A program made the position numbers and the translations under genes. This document shows positions 20,387-29,105 of a stretch of DNA of 64,000 bases, in pieces. Origin of the DNA: Carpediemonas membranifera (lineage: Eukaryota > Fornicata); contig JAHDYR010000062.1 in NCBI GenBank assembly GCA_019828565.1, positions 682,001 to 746,000 of the forward strand. The letters are read 5' to 3'. The notes beneath the pieces were generated by a model that saw only the letters and a program-made list of their open reading frames with translations, was not told the DNA's origin and did no database searches. Each line of letters begins with the position of its first letter. Positions within the stretch are counted from its first letter, which is position 1.

Positions 20387-21499
20387 ATGGAAAGAGGGTC
20401 TGAAGCTCAAAAGGCGGAGCAAAAGGCTTCTCCGCCTGCGGGATCGCACGAGTGTACTCTATATACGCTTGACGAGGAGAACAAGGCACATTGCTTCGCC
20501 TGTGCCCGCAGATGCACGATCAAGCCCGGCCATTCAGGATATTGCGGTGTTAGAACAAACTACGACGGCAAGCTGATGCTGAACGTCTATGGCCGAATGT
20601 CAGCTGCCCACATTGATCCAATCGAGAAGAAGCCACTATACCATGTCATCCCGGGCGCCGACGTAGTTTCTGTCGGAAGCTACGGATGTAACTTCCGCTG
20701 CTCATTCTGTCAGAATTGGCAGCTTAGCCAGAAGACGTTCGAGTGGCGTAGTAAGGTCGGCGACGGGGAGGCCCTCGACGGTGAGGTTGTCCAACACTGC
20801 GGCGACTACATGACCCCAGCCGCGATCGTAGCCATATGCAAGAGGCGCCGCGTGCCGCTCATCGCCTTCACGTACAACGAGCCCTCCATCTTTGGAGAAT
20901 ACTGCCGGGATGTTGCAGAGGCGGCCAAGGCCGAGGGCATCAGATCTGTGTATGTGACCAACGGGTACGAGACCCCGGAGCACCTTGATATGATCAAGGA
21001 CCTTGTCATCGCAATGAACATCGACCTCAAGGCGTTCACCGAGGAGTTCTACTCACGACTGTGCAAGGCCCATCTCCAGCCAGTCCTCGACTGCATCAGG
21101 AACGCCCACGAGCGCGGCATCTGGATTGAGATTACCACACTCGTTATCCCAGACGAGAATGACTCGAGTGAAGAGTTGACTCAACTCGCGCAGTTTATCG
21201 CTAGTGTCTCAGTAGACATACCCTGGCACATCTCGGCGTTCCATCCGGACTTCACGATGACCGACAAGGGCAGGACGCCTATCAGCACAATGAGGCGGGC
21301 TTACCAGATCGGCAAGGAGGCCGGGCTGAAGTTCGTTTACATCGGCAACGTCCAGGACACATCCAGGTCGACCACGTACTGCCCAGAGTGCGATACAGCA
21401 CTCATTGAGCGGTCATTTATGACCAGCGAGAGACTTGCGCCCTTCGACAACGGTAAGTGCGGCAAATGCGGCTGCAAGCTGCCCGGGATTTGGGAGTAA
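20387..21499 (+). CDS. AmmeMemoRadiSam-type radical SAM enzyme
   Basis: About 370 residues from ATG at 20387; an upstream TTG/ATG extension runs back towards the PGK fragment and is rejected. The cluster-binding motif is GCNFRCSFCQNW (CxxxCxxC). It is preceded by a family-specific cysteine segment CFACARRCTIKPGHSGYCGVR. The later NEPSIF, TNGY and DLKAF strands match the pyruvate formate-lyase-activating-like group that partners AMMECR1 and MEMO proteins. A C-terminal ribbon (YCPEC...CGKCGCK) may bind zinc or a second cluster. It generates a 5'-deoxyadenosyl radical from SAM, and the substrate is unknown. This is an oxygen-sensitive enzyme common in anaerobic prokaryotes, so lateral origin is plausible. 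ATGTAAAT lies about 15 nt after the stop. Confidence 0.88.
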   Translation: MERGSEAQKAEQKASPPAGSHECTLYTLDEENKAHCFACARRCTIKPGHSGYCGVRTNYDGKLMLNVYGRMSAAHIDPIEKKPLYHVIPGADVVSVGSYGCNFRCSFCQNWQLSQKTFEWRSKVGDGEALDGEVVQHCGDYMTPAAIVAICKRRRVPLIAFTYNEPSIFGEYCRDVAEAAKAEGIRSVYVTNGYETPEHLDMIKDLVIAMNIDLKAFTEEFYSRLCKAHLQPVLDCIRNAHERGIWIEITTLVIPDENDSSEELTQLAQFIASVSVDIPWHISAFHPDFTMTDKGRTPISTMRRAYQIGKEAGLKFVYIGNVQDTSRSTTYCPECDTALIERSFMTSERLAPFDNGKCGKCGCKLPGIWE

Positions 21500-21543
21500 T
21501 ATTGATATATAAATCCATGTAAATGCTATCCAACTCTCATAAA

Positions 21544-22368
21544 CTACCTCAGACTGGTGTCCATCTGCTTCTCTCCGTCCGTCCACCACCGTGCACCCCC
21601 AGTCTCGTCGTCCTCGGGGATGGCGTACTCACTGGGCACTAAAGCGTCGTTGCCAGGCTGAGACTCTCGCTCCACATCCCCAATAAGGCCCGCCATGGCC
21701 CGGTGGAGCGAGACATCGTCGGGAGAGCTGAGGTCGGTCAGTAGACTGAAGTCAAGCTGTGGGGGGAGGTCGACCTCGGGGTATTGGGCCTTAAACTGGT
21801 GCAGCTGGTGCAGTACGGACATTTTGAGCAGGTCGTTGAGTCTGCCTGGAGCCATACGCTGCACAAGCTCGTGCCGGCCCGTCTGGGGGATCACGTGCTT
21901 CAAAAGGGTTGACAGTTCGATGAATAGGCTGTGTCTTCCTTGTTCTGGGAGCCACTCGTAGAAATCCGGGTGGTCGGTGAGGTTTGGGAGCTGGACGAGG
22001 TAGCAGAGCTGGCTGTACTCCTCCCTCGAGGCCTTATGCTCGTATTTGGCCACTTCTTCCATCAGATGGTGCTTAGCGGTGGCGTCTTTGTGATATACAG
22101 CCTCTAGGAGGCGCTGGCGAGTGATCAAGAAGCAACACCGTTCGAAGTCGAGGGCCTGGTTGGATCTAAAGGTTGCAATAAACTCTAACGTCTGAATAAA
22201 CTGGCCGGAAAGGACCTTTTGGCGAAGAAACTTCTGTTCGCGGCCGTATACGACGCTCGAAACCTTGCTTTCATGTTCTAGTGCCTGGAGGCTTTCTAAA
22301 TATCCGTTTTCCCGGAGCCATTCCAACACAATGACGACAACTTCAGTCTTTTTGACGTTCACGCGCAT
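21544..22368 (-). CDS. LisH/CTLH protein resembling the N-terminus of WDR47
   Basis: A 274-residue protein. Residues ~5-35 form a LisH dimerisation motif (VVVIVLEWLRENGYLESLQALEHES), followed by a CTLH region (FLRQKVLSGQFIQTLEFI, then RCCFLITRQRLLEAVY). Segments such as YSQLCYLVQLPNLTDHPDFYEW match the N-terminal half of WDR47, a microtubule regulator. The C-terminal WD40 propeller of WDR47 is absent and the protein ends in an acidic tail. Its start codon lies 82 bp from the PGK stop on the same strand, and the inverted repeat begins 13 bp upstream of its start. It could act as a dimerising adaptor or be a truncated copy. Confidence 0.75.
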   Translation of the reverse strand: MRVNVKKTEVVVIVLEWLRENGYLESLQALEHESKVSSVVYGREQKFLRQKVLSGQFIQTLEFIATFRSNQALDFERCCFLITRQRLLEAVYHKDATAKHHLMEEVAKYEHKASREEYSQLCYLVQLPNLTDHPDFYEWLPEQGRHSLFIELSTLLKHVIPQTGRHELVQRMAPGRLNDLLKMSVLHQLHQFKAQYPEVDLPPQLDFSLLTDLSSPDDVSLHRAMAGLIGDVERESQPGNDALVPSEYAIPEDDETGGARWWTDGEKQMDTSLR

Positions 22369-22380
22369 TCAAACTCTGTA

Positions 22381-22657
22381 CAGCGCACTCGATCGCGAGA
22401 CTGTCGGCTTCGAGGCTTCGAAAAATGAAAGCATCAGCACAACACTCGTTTACTCCTTGTCGGACAGGGCCACGAGGCCGGGGAGGACGTTCCCCTGCAG
22501 CAGCTCGATGGAGGCACCGCCCCCGGTAGAGATGAAGGAGATCTTCTCCTCCTTGCCGCACTTCTTGGCAGCGGTGGCAGAGTCGCCGCCGCCGATGATG
22601 GTCGTGGCGCCGAGCTCGGTGGCCTCGGCGAGTGCGTCGATGACGGCCTGGGTGCCC
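22381..22657 (-). repeat. 277-bp inverted repeat, right arm (3' end of PGK)
   Basis: The native copy: the end of the PGK coding region, its stop and 69 bp of downstream sequence, identical in reverse complement to 19984-20260. The arms are separated by 2120 bp holding two genes. Confidence 0.95.
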
Positions 22658-23712
22658 TTAGCGAAGGGGGTCAGCTCGAAGACACCGACGGGACCGTTGT
22701 TGACAATGGTCTTGGCGGAAACAATGGCATCGTGGAAAAGCTTGGCGGAAGCGGGACCGCAGTCAAGGCCCTCGAGATCGTCGGGGATGCCCTCCTCCTT
22801 GGTGACAACGGTGGTGTTGGCTGTCTCGGAGAAGTCGTCGCCGGTGGTGAAATCGACGGGGAAGATGAGCTCAACGTTGTGCTCCTTCGCCTTCTGGACA
22901 ATGTCGTGGACGATGGTGGCGCCCTCAGCATCGTAGAGGGACTTGCCAATCTTCATGCCGTCGAGCTCCTTGAGGAAGGTGTACGCCATGCCGCCGCCGA
23001 TGATCATCTTGTCGACCTTGGTGAGAAGGTTGGAGATCAGCTTGATCTTGTCAGAGACCTTGGCACCACCGAGGATAGCGAGGTAGGGGCGCTCGGGAGT
23101 GGAGAGAGCCTTGTTGAAGTACTCAATCTCACGCTCGAGGAGGAGGCCAGCGGCGCGCGTCTCGAAGCCCTCGCCGACCATGGAAGAGTGGCCGCGGTGG
23201 GCAGTGCCGAAGGCGTCGCAGACGTAGATGTCAGCGAGCTCACGGAGCTGCTTGCGGAAAGCGGCGACGTTCTCGGGGGTAGCCTTGACCTTCTCGCCGG
23301 CCTCGTTGACACCCTTGCCTTCCTCCTCAATGTGGAAGCGGAGGTTCTCAAGGAGAACAAGCTTGTCGGAGCCGACCTTGGTGTAGTCCTCAACAAGGGC
23401 AACCTCCTGCTCGAGGAGCTCAGAGATGCGCTTGGCAACGGGGGCAAGAGAGTACTTGGCGACGACCTGGCCATCGGGACGGCCAAGGTGTGAGCACATG
23501 ATGATCTGAGAAGCACCGTTCTCAAGGGCAAGGCGCACGGTGGGAAGGGCAGCGGTGATGCGAGCATCGTTGGTGATCTCAAGGGTCTTCTTGTTCTGGG
23601 GAACGTTAAGGTCAAGGCGCATGAGGATGCGCTTGCCCTTGAGCTGCTCAGTGATATCACGGATAGAAACTACATAAATATGGCCTGAAGATGACTACAT
23701 ACGCTTGTTCAT
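22450..23712 (-). CDS. PGK: Phosphoglycerate kinase, one 33-nt intron
   Basis: Exon 1 (23712-23703) and exon 2 (23669-22450) give 409 residues, the usual cytosolic PGK length. It makes ATP and 3-phosphoglycerate from 1,3-bisphosphoglycerate in glycolysis. Splicing yields MNKLSIRDITEQLKGKRIL, the conserved PGK start; the unspliced frame would begin too late, inside the first strand (MRLDLNVP). Substrate-site motifs seen are HLGRPDG, the GGAKVSDK hinge region, the FELTPFAKGT loop and GGGDSATA with the C-terminal [11 protein letters not shown] nucleotide-site helix. No organelle or glycosome signal. The stop TAA sits within AGTAAAC. The 3' end has been copied to 19984-20260 in inverted orientation. 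Confidence 0.97.
23670..23702 (-). other. 33-nt intron in PGK
   Basis: It begins GTATGT and ends TTTATGTAG on the minus strand. It splits codon 4 of PGK (C|TT), so that exon 1 contributes only ten nucleotides. The joined N-terminus matches the PGK family. Confidence 0.85.
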
Positions 23713-24027
23713 GTCTGACGACAAAGAATTGTCTGCGATCTCGGGAAAATCGAATCCTGCATGACCGAATCAGACCTTGTTAGTCACATAATCAAGTGAA
23801 TCTAGCTATTCCTCGCCTTGTGCCACGACATGGTTTTCTTTGTGGAGTGTGATCCCGTTGTGTTGGGCCAAGGGAGGCTGCCACGGTGCTCGAGGAAGCT
23901 GGGGTGGAAACTCATATGGGGAGTAGTATTATGCTATTTAGTAACAAATCAGGACCTATTACACAATGTACTCCGCTTTATCGTCGTGAAAATCCGTTTT
24001 ATCTTACCTTAAAGTGCACAGCGGCGG
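23713..24027. other. Intergenic, divergent promoters of PGK and the NOL6-like gene
   Basis: Nothing recognised beyond short AT-rich stretches. A short 5' exon of the NOL6-like gene could hide here. Confidence 0.4.
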
Positions 24028-26142
24028 ATGTCCTCTCTGAACAGGGCACTGCAACGGCCTTTCGCTCAGGAATTTGGTGTTGTATGCATATTAGCCAAGG
24101 ATAGTCCGGTTAGTAAGGAGGAGCTTTCCACAGCCTTCCGTGCAGCTCTTGGAGACCTCTTTGAGGACGTAGAGATCAGCAAGACGGACTCTGCCACGCT
24201 GGTTGGCATCAACATGGATCATACCGGTCTCATCCACCACGAGATGGTCCCTGCTATCCGCCTTGACTGGGTTCGTTCCAACGGAGGTGCTGCCGTCAAG
24301 AACCTCGAGAAATCCTTTGAAAAGGCTTGGGGCGAGTGGTGTAGCCTTCGCCGCTTCGACGACGGGGCTACTACCCTTGCTGTCTCCTTCATCGAGGAGC
24401 TTCCGCCCCTCGTCGAGCAGGCCGAGCCCGGGTGTCGCACCCCTCACCCCCTCATCGTCCGCCAGATCATGAAATCGATCGGATATTCTGCGACCGTTCG
24501 AGGTGACATCTTCCACGACCCCCGAATCCTGCCACCCACCGATAAGATCCAGAGAACGGTCACTGAGGCCGTCAAGACGATAGAGTCTGTTCTCAAGGAC
24601 GCCTTGGCGAGAGACGGCGGGCAGATGGACATTGCTGATGTCTCTGTCACCTCCCCGGTCGGCAGGGGCACCGAGGTCTGCCCCCGCCGGTTCCTCGGCC
24701 ACTCCGCCCGGCCCGTGAGCGCCGTCCTGCGCCTCAGAGCCAAGCCAACCGGCTGGCCGACGAACTACAAGGCGCTGGTCAGTCTTCGTGCTATTGTACT
24801 CGGTCGCTTTGCCAAGTACCTCAGGAAGGCCGGCTTTGATGTCATCCACCTTGATGCATCAGTCTTGGTGACGGTGGCCAAGGTCACTGTCCACATTAGC
24901 ATGGAAATCCCGCCAGAACTCAAACTATACGACTTGGTTAAGTCTTCTCTGATCGAGCCTCTCTGGGATCTGCTCCCAAAACTGCACACGACTCTGGCCA
25001 CCTTGTCACAGGAAAACTTCGCGTTCCCCGAGACGGTCCGTCTCGCTAAGCGCTGGGTGGCGACCCACGGCGTCTGCCTTCATCCCCTGTCACCGACCCT
25101 GCTCACGGGCAGGGTCGGAGTCGATGTGCCGGAGATTTCCCGGCTCCCGACCGTACACCACTCCGGTGCAATGGCCGAGGAGGCCGTGGAGGTGCTTGTG
25201 GCATCGCTGTTCATCAACCCGACCCCGTTCCAGAAGGCTCCGACATCTGGCCAGGCGGGCCTTGGTCGTTTTGTCGATTTACTCGCCAACACAGATTTCA
25301 CCAAGTCACCCTTCATCGTTGACTTCAGGTCAAGATCAGCCCTGGCGGAGCAGATCACTGAGAAGGAGAGAGAAGCGATGGGCCGCTCCCTGAAGGCCGG
25401 TCTCGACACCGCGCTTCCCATATTCTCATCATTTGATCACTCTGGCATAGCACTCACGCGCAGATTCGGCGTTGACTCCCTCAAGCGTCTCAAGAGGTTC
25501 GCCAAGGCTGCACTCCATATCCACTCCAAGACCCTCGTCGGCCCGAGCAGCAAGGCCCCCCTGGCTATCTTCAAGCCCAGCCTCGGGGCCTACGACATCC
25601 TCCTCGACCTCCCCAAGCCCCACAAGGCGCTCAACGCAATCCCGCAGGACCGAACTGGGCTAGTTGCCCTGAAGGCAAGAGGTCTGGAGGCAGAAGAGGT
25701 TGGAACTGTCGATGGACACGTGGTTGCCGAGACTTGCCATATTCTGCGCGAAATGATTCATTCAATTCCCATCATTGGGCAGAGTGCCATCTTCTACAGC
25801 GATGTCTACGGCGGTCAATGGGTTGGAATCGTGCTCCACAACACTGACAGCATGCGGCCGTCAGCCACGAAACTCCAGTACAGCCAAGTCGAGGGCGACT
25901 CAACTTCGTCTGGGTCGCGGATGACTGTTGATTTGATTAGTGTTTTGAGTGATATTCTTGTGAGCAGCGCCGGGCTTGTTGTCGGAGCCAGCATTGGGCA
26001 GACGGAAGGTGTGCGGCAGCTGGCGAAGTTTGATGCCCAACTGGCCAGCCTCATCGGTGTCGACCCGAAGGTCAAGGGTGGCCCTGAGAAACGGAAGAGC
26101 GCCGCCCCCGGGAAGAAGGGGAAAGGGAAGAGGGCCCATTAG
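24028..26142 (+). CDS. NOL6/Utp22-like (Nrap) ribosome-biogenesis protein
   Basis: A 704-residue protein with Nrap-family landmarks in order: WGEWCSLRRFDDG in the first part; ETVRLAKRWVATHG; a segment FVDLLANTDFTKSPFIVDF that matches the conserved 'lat.dW...PliVDf' stretch; and near the end AIFYSDVYGGQWVGIVLH, the counterpart of the 'ffyD.yGGd.igvlw' signature. NOL6/Utp22 is a component of the UtpC part of the small-subunit processome, needed for 18S rRNA processing. The usual length is about 1100 residues, so this is a compact version. The lysine-rich tail (KKGKGKRAH) suits a nucleolar protein. GGTAAAC lies eight bases after the stop. Confidence 0.85.
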   Translation: MSSLNRALQRPFAQEFGVVCILAKDSPVSKEELSTAFRAALGDLFEDVEISKTDSATLVGINMDHTGLIHHEMVPAIRLDWVRSNGGAAVKNLEKSFEKAWGEWCSLRRFDDGATTLAVSFIEELPPLVEQAEPGCRTPHPLIVRQIMKSIGYSATVRGDIFHDPRILPPTDKIQRTVTEAVKTIESVLKDALARDGGQMDIADVSVTSPVGRGTEVCPRRFLGHSARPVSAVLRLRAKPTGWPTNYKALVSLRAIVLGRFAKYLRKAGFDVIHLDASVLVTVAKVTVHISMEIPPELKLYDLVKSSLIEPLWDLLPKLHTTLATLSQENFAFPETVRLAKRWVATHGVCLHPLSPTLLTGRVGVDVPEISRLPTVHHSGAMAEEAVEVLVASLFINPTPFQKAPTSGQAGLGRFVDLLANTDFTKSPFIVDFRSRSALAEQITEKEREAMGRSLKAGLDTALPIFSSFDHSGIALTRRFGVDSLKRLKRFAKAALHIHSKTLVGPSSKAPLAIFKPSLGAYDILLDLPKPHKALNAIPQDRTGLVALKARGLEAEEVGTVDGHVVAETCHILREMIHSIPIIGQSAIFYSDVYGGQWVGIVLHNTDSMRPSATKLQYSQVEGDSTSSGSRMTVDLISVLSDILVSSAGLVVGASIGQTEGVRQLAKFDAQLASLIGVDPKVKGGPEKRKSAAPGKKGKGKRAH

Positions 26143-26252
26143 GCTACGGTAAACATGCGGATTACTCCAGAAGTGGTGACACGAGACTGTCGGTGGCGGT
26201 CGGCGAGTCGTCGGTCAGAATTTGGCAACCACCTAAACGAGTGCTGGAAGTG

Positions 26253-27896
26253 ATGATCAGTGCCGATTCCTCGCAATCGTGCATCAGAGAAGCTCTTATC
26301 TCCGCATTCAGTGCCTCGCTCACCGCAACGGCCTCCATCTCTGGGGACATCCCCTCGTTGCTCCAGTGCGCCTACTCCAGGCACTTCGGCGAACAGATGC
26401 CCTCGATCCACAACAACAAGAGCACGTCTGCACCAGCGAGCGCTGCTTCACTAGATTCCCTCTGCGCTATGCTCTCAGAGATCCCCCCTCTTGAACCATC
26501 CGCACAAGCCCTCCTCGACCGCGCCCGCTCGATCCTCACCAGCGGCCCCCCGCTGTCCATGAACGTCGAGCTCGCGGATGGAGAGGAGCTTCCGGTCGCT
26601 CTGCACACGCTCAACCAGGGCGCGGTATGGGCGTGTCTGGTGGGTGGCGGGGCCAACCCCGACCTCGAGGACAGAGTGCTGATGAAGGCTCGAGAGGAGC
26701 AGCCGGATGAGACCAAGATGCAAAACAAGATCTGCAAGGCTCTCACCCCCGAGGCCAAGTGCCTCTGGTTCCTCTGCCGCAAGTTCTTCTTCACGATGAA
26801 CGTCGCCGAGAAGGACAGCGAGTGTCAACATTACACTGCGTACAACAGATGCTACCACCACCGCATGTACATGGGCCGACTCTTCATGCTCGACACGAGG
26901 CATTTCGACTTCCTCACCAGGGCCAGGATGCCCAGGGCCCTCGAGGTCTTCAGCGACAAGTTCACCCACATCGCCAGGACGCCCAAGGGCCTGTGGGGCT
27001 GGGGAGATAGTAGATATCGTCAGCTGGGGTTCGAGTCATCTGGGTTCGTCGACCCGACCCGCCTCACCTTCCCCGCCTGCCCCAAGGTCACCGCGCTCGA
27101 GACCAGCCTGCCCCCCTGGGAGAAGCACAGGATGGTGACTGATGTGTCGATGGATGGGGATCAGACGTTCATACTCACCCCAGCCAGCACTATCATGGCT
27201 TGTTGGAATCCACAGTGCTTCGTCGGCCCAGTCGAAGATGAGAACATGCACCTCTTCCACCCAGTCGCTGTGCCCACAGACTTTGTCCCAGATCACATCA
27301 TGCATGTGGGTTCTTACCGATCACTGACTGTCCTATCCATGGGCGATCGGCACGTGATCAGCGGACATAACTGGCACGGCCGGCTGGGACTCCGGCACGA
27401 TAATGAGATGACTGGATTTTCCGACCTGCCCTTTAGTTTTGAGCGGGTAATTCCAGGCAATATGATCAACGTCTACCTCAGCGGCCGCCAGCTGTTGTTC
27501 GCCGGATTTGTTTATCCTCTTTTCGTCCGGTCAGGCCTGCTGCCCGGATCCAAAGAGGAGGCTGCGTGCTCTACGCTAACGCCGCTTTGCTTCCCAGAGA
27601 GGGTCAAGGGTTGCATGGCCATGTGGGATCACCTCGTCTGGGTCACGGAGGGCCGCACTCACCATTGCGACGATGAAGACCACTACAGCCTGCCATTTGA
27701 GGCGACTGCTTTTGGCAGGAGAGCTGTATGGGACTACGTCCACGAGTTCCGTGACACCACGGGCCAGTGGTTTGACGTGATGGGTGTGTCAGATGGGGTG
27801 GCTGAGTTGGTAAGGTGTGAGACGCCGTTTTCTCGAGAAGTGGAGGAGATCATCCCAGTCGACGTCGACCCGTGGCCAATCAGTAAACGACAATGA
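26253..27896 (+). CDS. RCC1-like repeat protein (family member A)
   Basis: The open frame begins with GTG at 26193; the first in-frame ATG is 26253, leaving about 547 residues, and a short 5' exon is possible. It contains divergent RCC1 propeller motifs such as GLWGWGDSRYRQLGF (near 26990) and WHGRLGLRHDNEMTGF, and ends EEIIPVDVDPW. The N-terminal ~100 residues are helical. Relatives lie at 51939-53594 and, broken, at 55263-57249, with the same closing VDVDPW and N-terminal pattern. A 760-bp block (26547-27306) is almost identical to part of the broken copy. RCC1-like proteins often regulate small GTPases or chromatin, but the exact role is unknown. Confidence 0.8.
   Translation: MISADSSQSCIREALISAFSASLTATASISGDIPSLLQCAYSRHFGEQMPSIHNNKSTSAPASAASLDSLCAMLSEIPPLEPSAQALLDRARSILTSGPPLSMNVELADGEELPVALHTLNQGAVWACLVGGGANPDLEDRVLMKAREEQPDETKMQNKICKALTPEAKCLWFLCRKFFFTMNVAEKDSECQHYTAYNRCYHHRMYMGRLFMLDTRHFDFLTRARMPRALEVFSDKFTHIARTPKGLWGWGDSRYRQLGFESSGFVDPTRLTFPACPKVTALETSLPPWEKHRMVTDVSMDGDQTFILTPASTIMACWNPQCFVGPVEDENMHLFHPVAVPTDFVPDHIMHVGSYRSLTVLSMGDRHVISGHNWHGRLGLRHDNEMTGFSDLPFSFERVIPGNMINVYLSGRQLLFAGFVYPLFVRSGLLPGSKEEAACSTLTPLCFPERVKGCMAMWDHLVWVTEGRTHHCDDEDHYSLPFEATAFGRRAVWDYVHEFRDTTGQWFDVMGVSDGVAELVRCETPFSREVEEIIPVDVDPWPISKRQ
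26547..27306 (+). repeat. Near-identical block shared with 55829-56586 (inverted)
   Basis: Encoded proteins differ at only about six positions over ~250 residues (for example S/G, H/R, T/A, V/A, S/G, N/K), whereas sequence outside the block is far more divergent. The boundaries are abrupt: the left at CCCCGCTGTCC, the right just after CATCATGCATG. Confidence 0.85.
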
Positions 27897-28084
27897 TGAT
27901 CACATCCCAGCCACGACGGCGTGTCGATGTTCTGGAACTGGTGCTGTACGGCATGAACTTGAACCAGCTGTTGCACTTGATCTTCAGCCCCGCCTCGCAA
28001 ACATCTTGTTCACAGCATGCGACTGGGCGATGAGACGGCGTCTCATCGGGCGACACCCTGGTCATACAGTACAATTTACTACCC

Positions 28085-28888
28085 TCAGTCGCCCCTCAGC
28101 GAAACCTCAACACTCTGACATGTCCGCTCGAGCAGCTGGAGCAGCGTCTCCTCCGTCTGCTCCCGGTCGGCCTTCTCCTTGGCAATATCGCCCTGGATAC
28201 GGTTCGCCACGTCCTCCAGCATCTTGAACATGGTCTGCTCCGACTCCTCTCTGACCTTCCTCTCGGCCTGGATGGTCTCAGTCAGACTGGTGATCTCCTG
28301 TTGAAGGCGGCGCACCATATCCTGGTATTTCTCCTCTCGATCTTCCCGCTCGGCATCGAGGCTGTCGGAAAGGTGCATGATGTCTTGCGCAAGCTGCTTG
28401 TTCTGGCGCTCCTCGGCCTCTTCGCGGCCCTTGCGCTCCTTGGAGAGCTCAAGGCGAAGGGAGAAGCAGCGCTCGTCAATGGCTTTGAGGATCTTGGCCT
28501 CGCTGTCCTTGCGGGCCTGGCGCTCCGTGTTCATGTCCAGGTTGATCGAGGACTCGACAAGGCTCAGTTCCTTGGCCTTCCGCTCACTGAATATGTCGCG
28601 GGACTGGCGTTCTTCCTGGAGGGTCTGTTGGAGCTTCGTGAGCTGATCCTTGAGGACTTTCATCTTGGTTTCCTCCGCAATAGCGGTCTTGGTGAGCTTC
28701 TCATCAAGAGTGCGGAGCTTAGTTTCGACGGCATCACGTCTGGCCTGCTTCTCGTCTTCAAGACCAGCCTGAAGAGAACCGAGCTTGTCTGCGAGCTGGC
28801 GAATACGCATCTTGGATGGAGAACCATACTGAGTGTTGGTCATGCGAGAATTCTCCAAAACCGGCGTCGAAAGACCGAAACTGCTCAT
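28085..28888 (-). CDS. SF-assemblin / beta-giardin family protein
   Basis: A 267-residue protein: a short non-helical head, then an almost continuous coiled coil of about 230 residues without prolines. SF-assemblins form 2-nm filaments of striated microtubule-associated fibres at basal bodies. In Giardia the homologue beta-giardin (similar length) builds the ventral-disc microribbons. The spaced motif E-R-x-x-R-[KDE] recurs (EERQSRD, TERQARKDSE, KERKGREEAEE, AERKVREESE, EKADREQTEE), giving the regular periodicity typical of this family. TAGTAAAT lies eleven bases after the stop. Intact, single exon. Confidence 0.93.
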   Translation of the reverse strand: MSSFGLSTPVLENSRMTNTQYGSPSKMRIRQLADKLGSLQAGLEDEKQARRDAVETKLRTLDEKLTKTAIAEETKMKVLKDQLTKLQQTLQEERQSRDIFSERKAKELSLVESSINLDMNTERQARKDSEAKILKAIDERCFSLRLELSKERKGREEAEERQNKQLAQDIMHLSDSLDAEREDREEKYQDMVRRLQQEITSLTETIQAERKVREESEQTMFKMLEDVANRIQGDIAKEKADREQTEETLLQLLERTCQSVEVSLRGD

Positions 28889-29105
28889 CGAAAGAAATCG
28901 TTCCCTAAAGCTGCCCGTAAAAATTTCAACTCTCAGGCCACAAAGAGACGCATGCAGTGTGCTGTACAGGCTTCAGAGTGCACATGTATCGCTCTAACCA
29001 ATTTTTGTTTTTCTCGAGTCGTAAATGATGATGTCATCCTTGCCCAAAGTGCTCTCACCTCCTCCGCCAGCCAACCACTGGTAGTTTATCATGATACAAC
29101 AATTT

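Noticed and set aside
22732-23493. Open frame of 253 residues on the plus strand
   Set aside because: Antisense shadow of PGK, rich in Val/Gly/Leu/Glu from reversed codons.
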